From Actinoallomurus vinaceus (lineage in GTDB: Bacteria; Actinomycetota; Actinomycetes; Streptosporangiales; Streptosporangiaceae): DNA of 64,000 nucleotides. The DNA lies in contig NZ_BAABHK010000001.1 in the NCBI RefSeq assembly GCF_039542055.1, positions 124,001 through 188,000 on the forward strand, given 5' to 3'. The notes below the pieces were generated by a model, which saw nothing but the letters and a program-made list of their open reading frames with translations, did no database searches and was not told where the DNA came from. The translations under genes and the position numbers were made by a program. Below, in pieces: positions 63,468-64,000 of the stretch (its first letter is position 1; every line of letters begins with the position of its first letter).

Positions 63468-64000
63468 CACGCATCGCCTCCTCGTGTCCGCGCCCACACG
63501 GGCGACTCGAGCACCTCCACGACGGCGGCGGAGATGGTCACCCCCGGTCCGTAGGCGAACATCAGCAGGTGGTCACCGGGGCCCAGCTCACCGGTGCGGA
63601 CCAGTCGCTCCAGCGCGAGGAACTGGTCGCTCGCCCCGCAGTGCCCGATGGTCCGGCCGAACTCCCACGTCGAGCGGGACGCCGGGATGTCCAGCCGGAT
63701 CTCGCAGACCTGCTCGGCGATGTCCCGGGAGGTGTTCATGCACGCCACGCGCGTCACGTCGCCCGCCTTGATCCCGGCCTCCGACAGCGCCTGGTCGATC
63801 ACCTCGGCCATCCGCTCGTCCAGCGTCACCAGCACTCCCGTGCCGTCACCCTCGACGACGGCACGCCGCCGGAACTCGTCGTTGTGGGCCGCGAAGTCCA
63901 CCCGCCGGCCCTCGAGGATGCCGGGCGGGAACAGCGGCTCGGCGCAGCGGTGCATCTCCTCGGCCTGCGACACCGACACCGTGCACACCGACGCCAGCCG
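63467..64000 (-). CDS. KASIII-like acyltransferase, partial (runs off the right edge)
   Basis: Only the C-terminal 177 codons are inside the window; the frame is open at 64000, so the start lies outside. The end of the fold is recognisable: STWEFGRTIGHCGASDQFLA, RTGELGPGDHLLMFAYGPGV and TISAAVVEVLE. The place of the FabH HQAN motif reads VACMNTSRDI, so the usual catalytic His is not seen there; the Asp in GASDQ resembles the CerJ/DpsC-type triad. It is most likely an acyltransferase that takes the PKS product and transfers it to a hydroxyl or carrier. The active-site Cys is out of view. The stop overlaps the PKS start (TGATG). Confidence 0.78.

Overview
The window is chromosomal DNA from a filamentous, high-GC actinomycete. 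Codons are strongly GC-ending, many genes start with GTG or TTG, several promoters look leaderless (a TANNNT box 6-8 nt before the start codon), and the gene families are typical (SARP, XRE-TPR, GntR/ABC, 2-methylisoborneol synthase, prcB). A Streptosporangiales/Thermomonosporaceae-like host is a guess from gene content only. No tRNA, rRNA, CRISPR array or intact IS element was seen.

1-19 kb holds signalling and ABC export. There are three two-component pairs: 123-2405, 7135-9083 and 12636-15406. Two of them (first and third) share an unusual design: an internally duplicated histidine kinase whose first half has lost the phosphoacceptor His, converging on a LuxR-type regulator. Between and beside them lie two ABC operons (9183-12525 and 15516-18718). 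A two-gene CGNR-regulator/ketopantoate-reductase-like block (2513-4176) is bracketed by a 48-bp direct repeat.

19-32 kb is a mixed set: tandem paralogous lipoproteins, an XRE/ImmA pair, secreted proteins, a PadR/GyrI-like pair behind a 24-bp perfect palindrome, a TetR-controlled efflux/carotenoid-oxygenase/cyclase operon with two matching operators, and a GntR/ABC-2 operon.

32-46 kb contains an orphan proteasome beta subunit, an ArsR/MaoC/CoA-transferase run, a secreted GH5 glycosidase, a serine beta-lactamase-like hydrolase, a SARP-BTAD regulator, an XRE-TPR regulator diverging from a small accessory module, CutA and a haloacetate-dehalogenase-like enzyme.

46-50 kb is the 2-methylisoborneol operon: family 2B encapsulin shell, 2-MIB synthase and geranyl-diphosphate C-methyltransferase. 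A 14-bp perfect hairpin lies between the last two genes.

50-54.5 kb holds an SDR enzyme, a DUF4260/TetR pair behind twin perfect operators, a relic of an AraC gene, gap, and a GlxA-type regulator. Three copies of a 16-17-bp site flank gap and glxA.

54.6-64 kb is the most novel part. Seven genes, all on the minus strand and all overlapping, read in order: KASIII-like acyltransferase (runs off the right edge), iterative type I PKS (KS-AT-DH/TH-ACP), split transketolase (N and C halves), GT20 trehalose-phosphate-synthase-like enzyme, bicupin, and SIS phosphosugar isomerase. The combination suggests an aromatic acid made by the PKS is attached to a sugar built from sedoheptulose-type phosphates. 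The PKS and GT20 genes also carry in-frame coding minisatellites.
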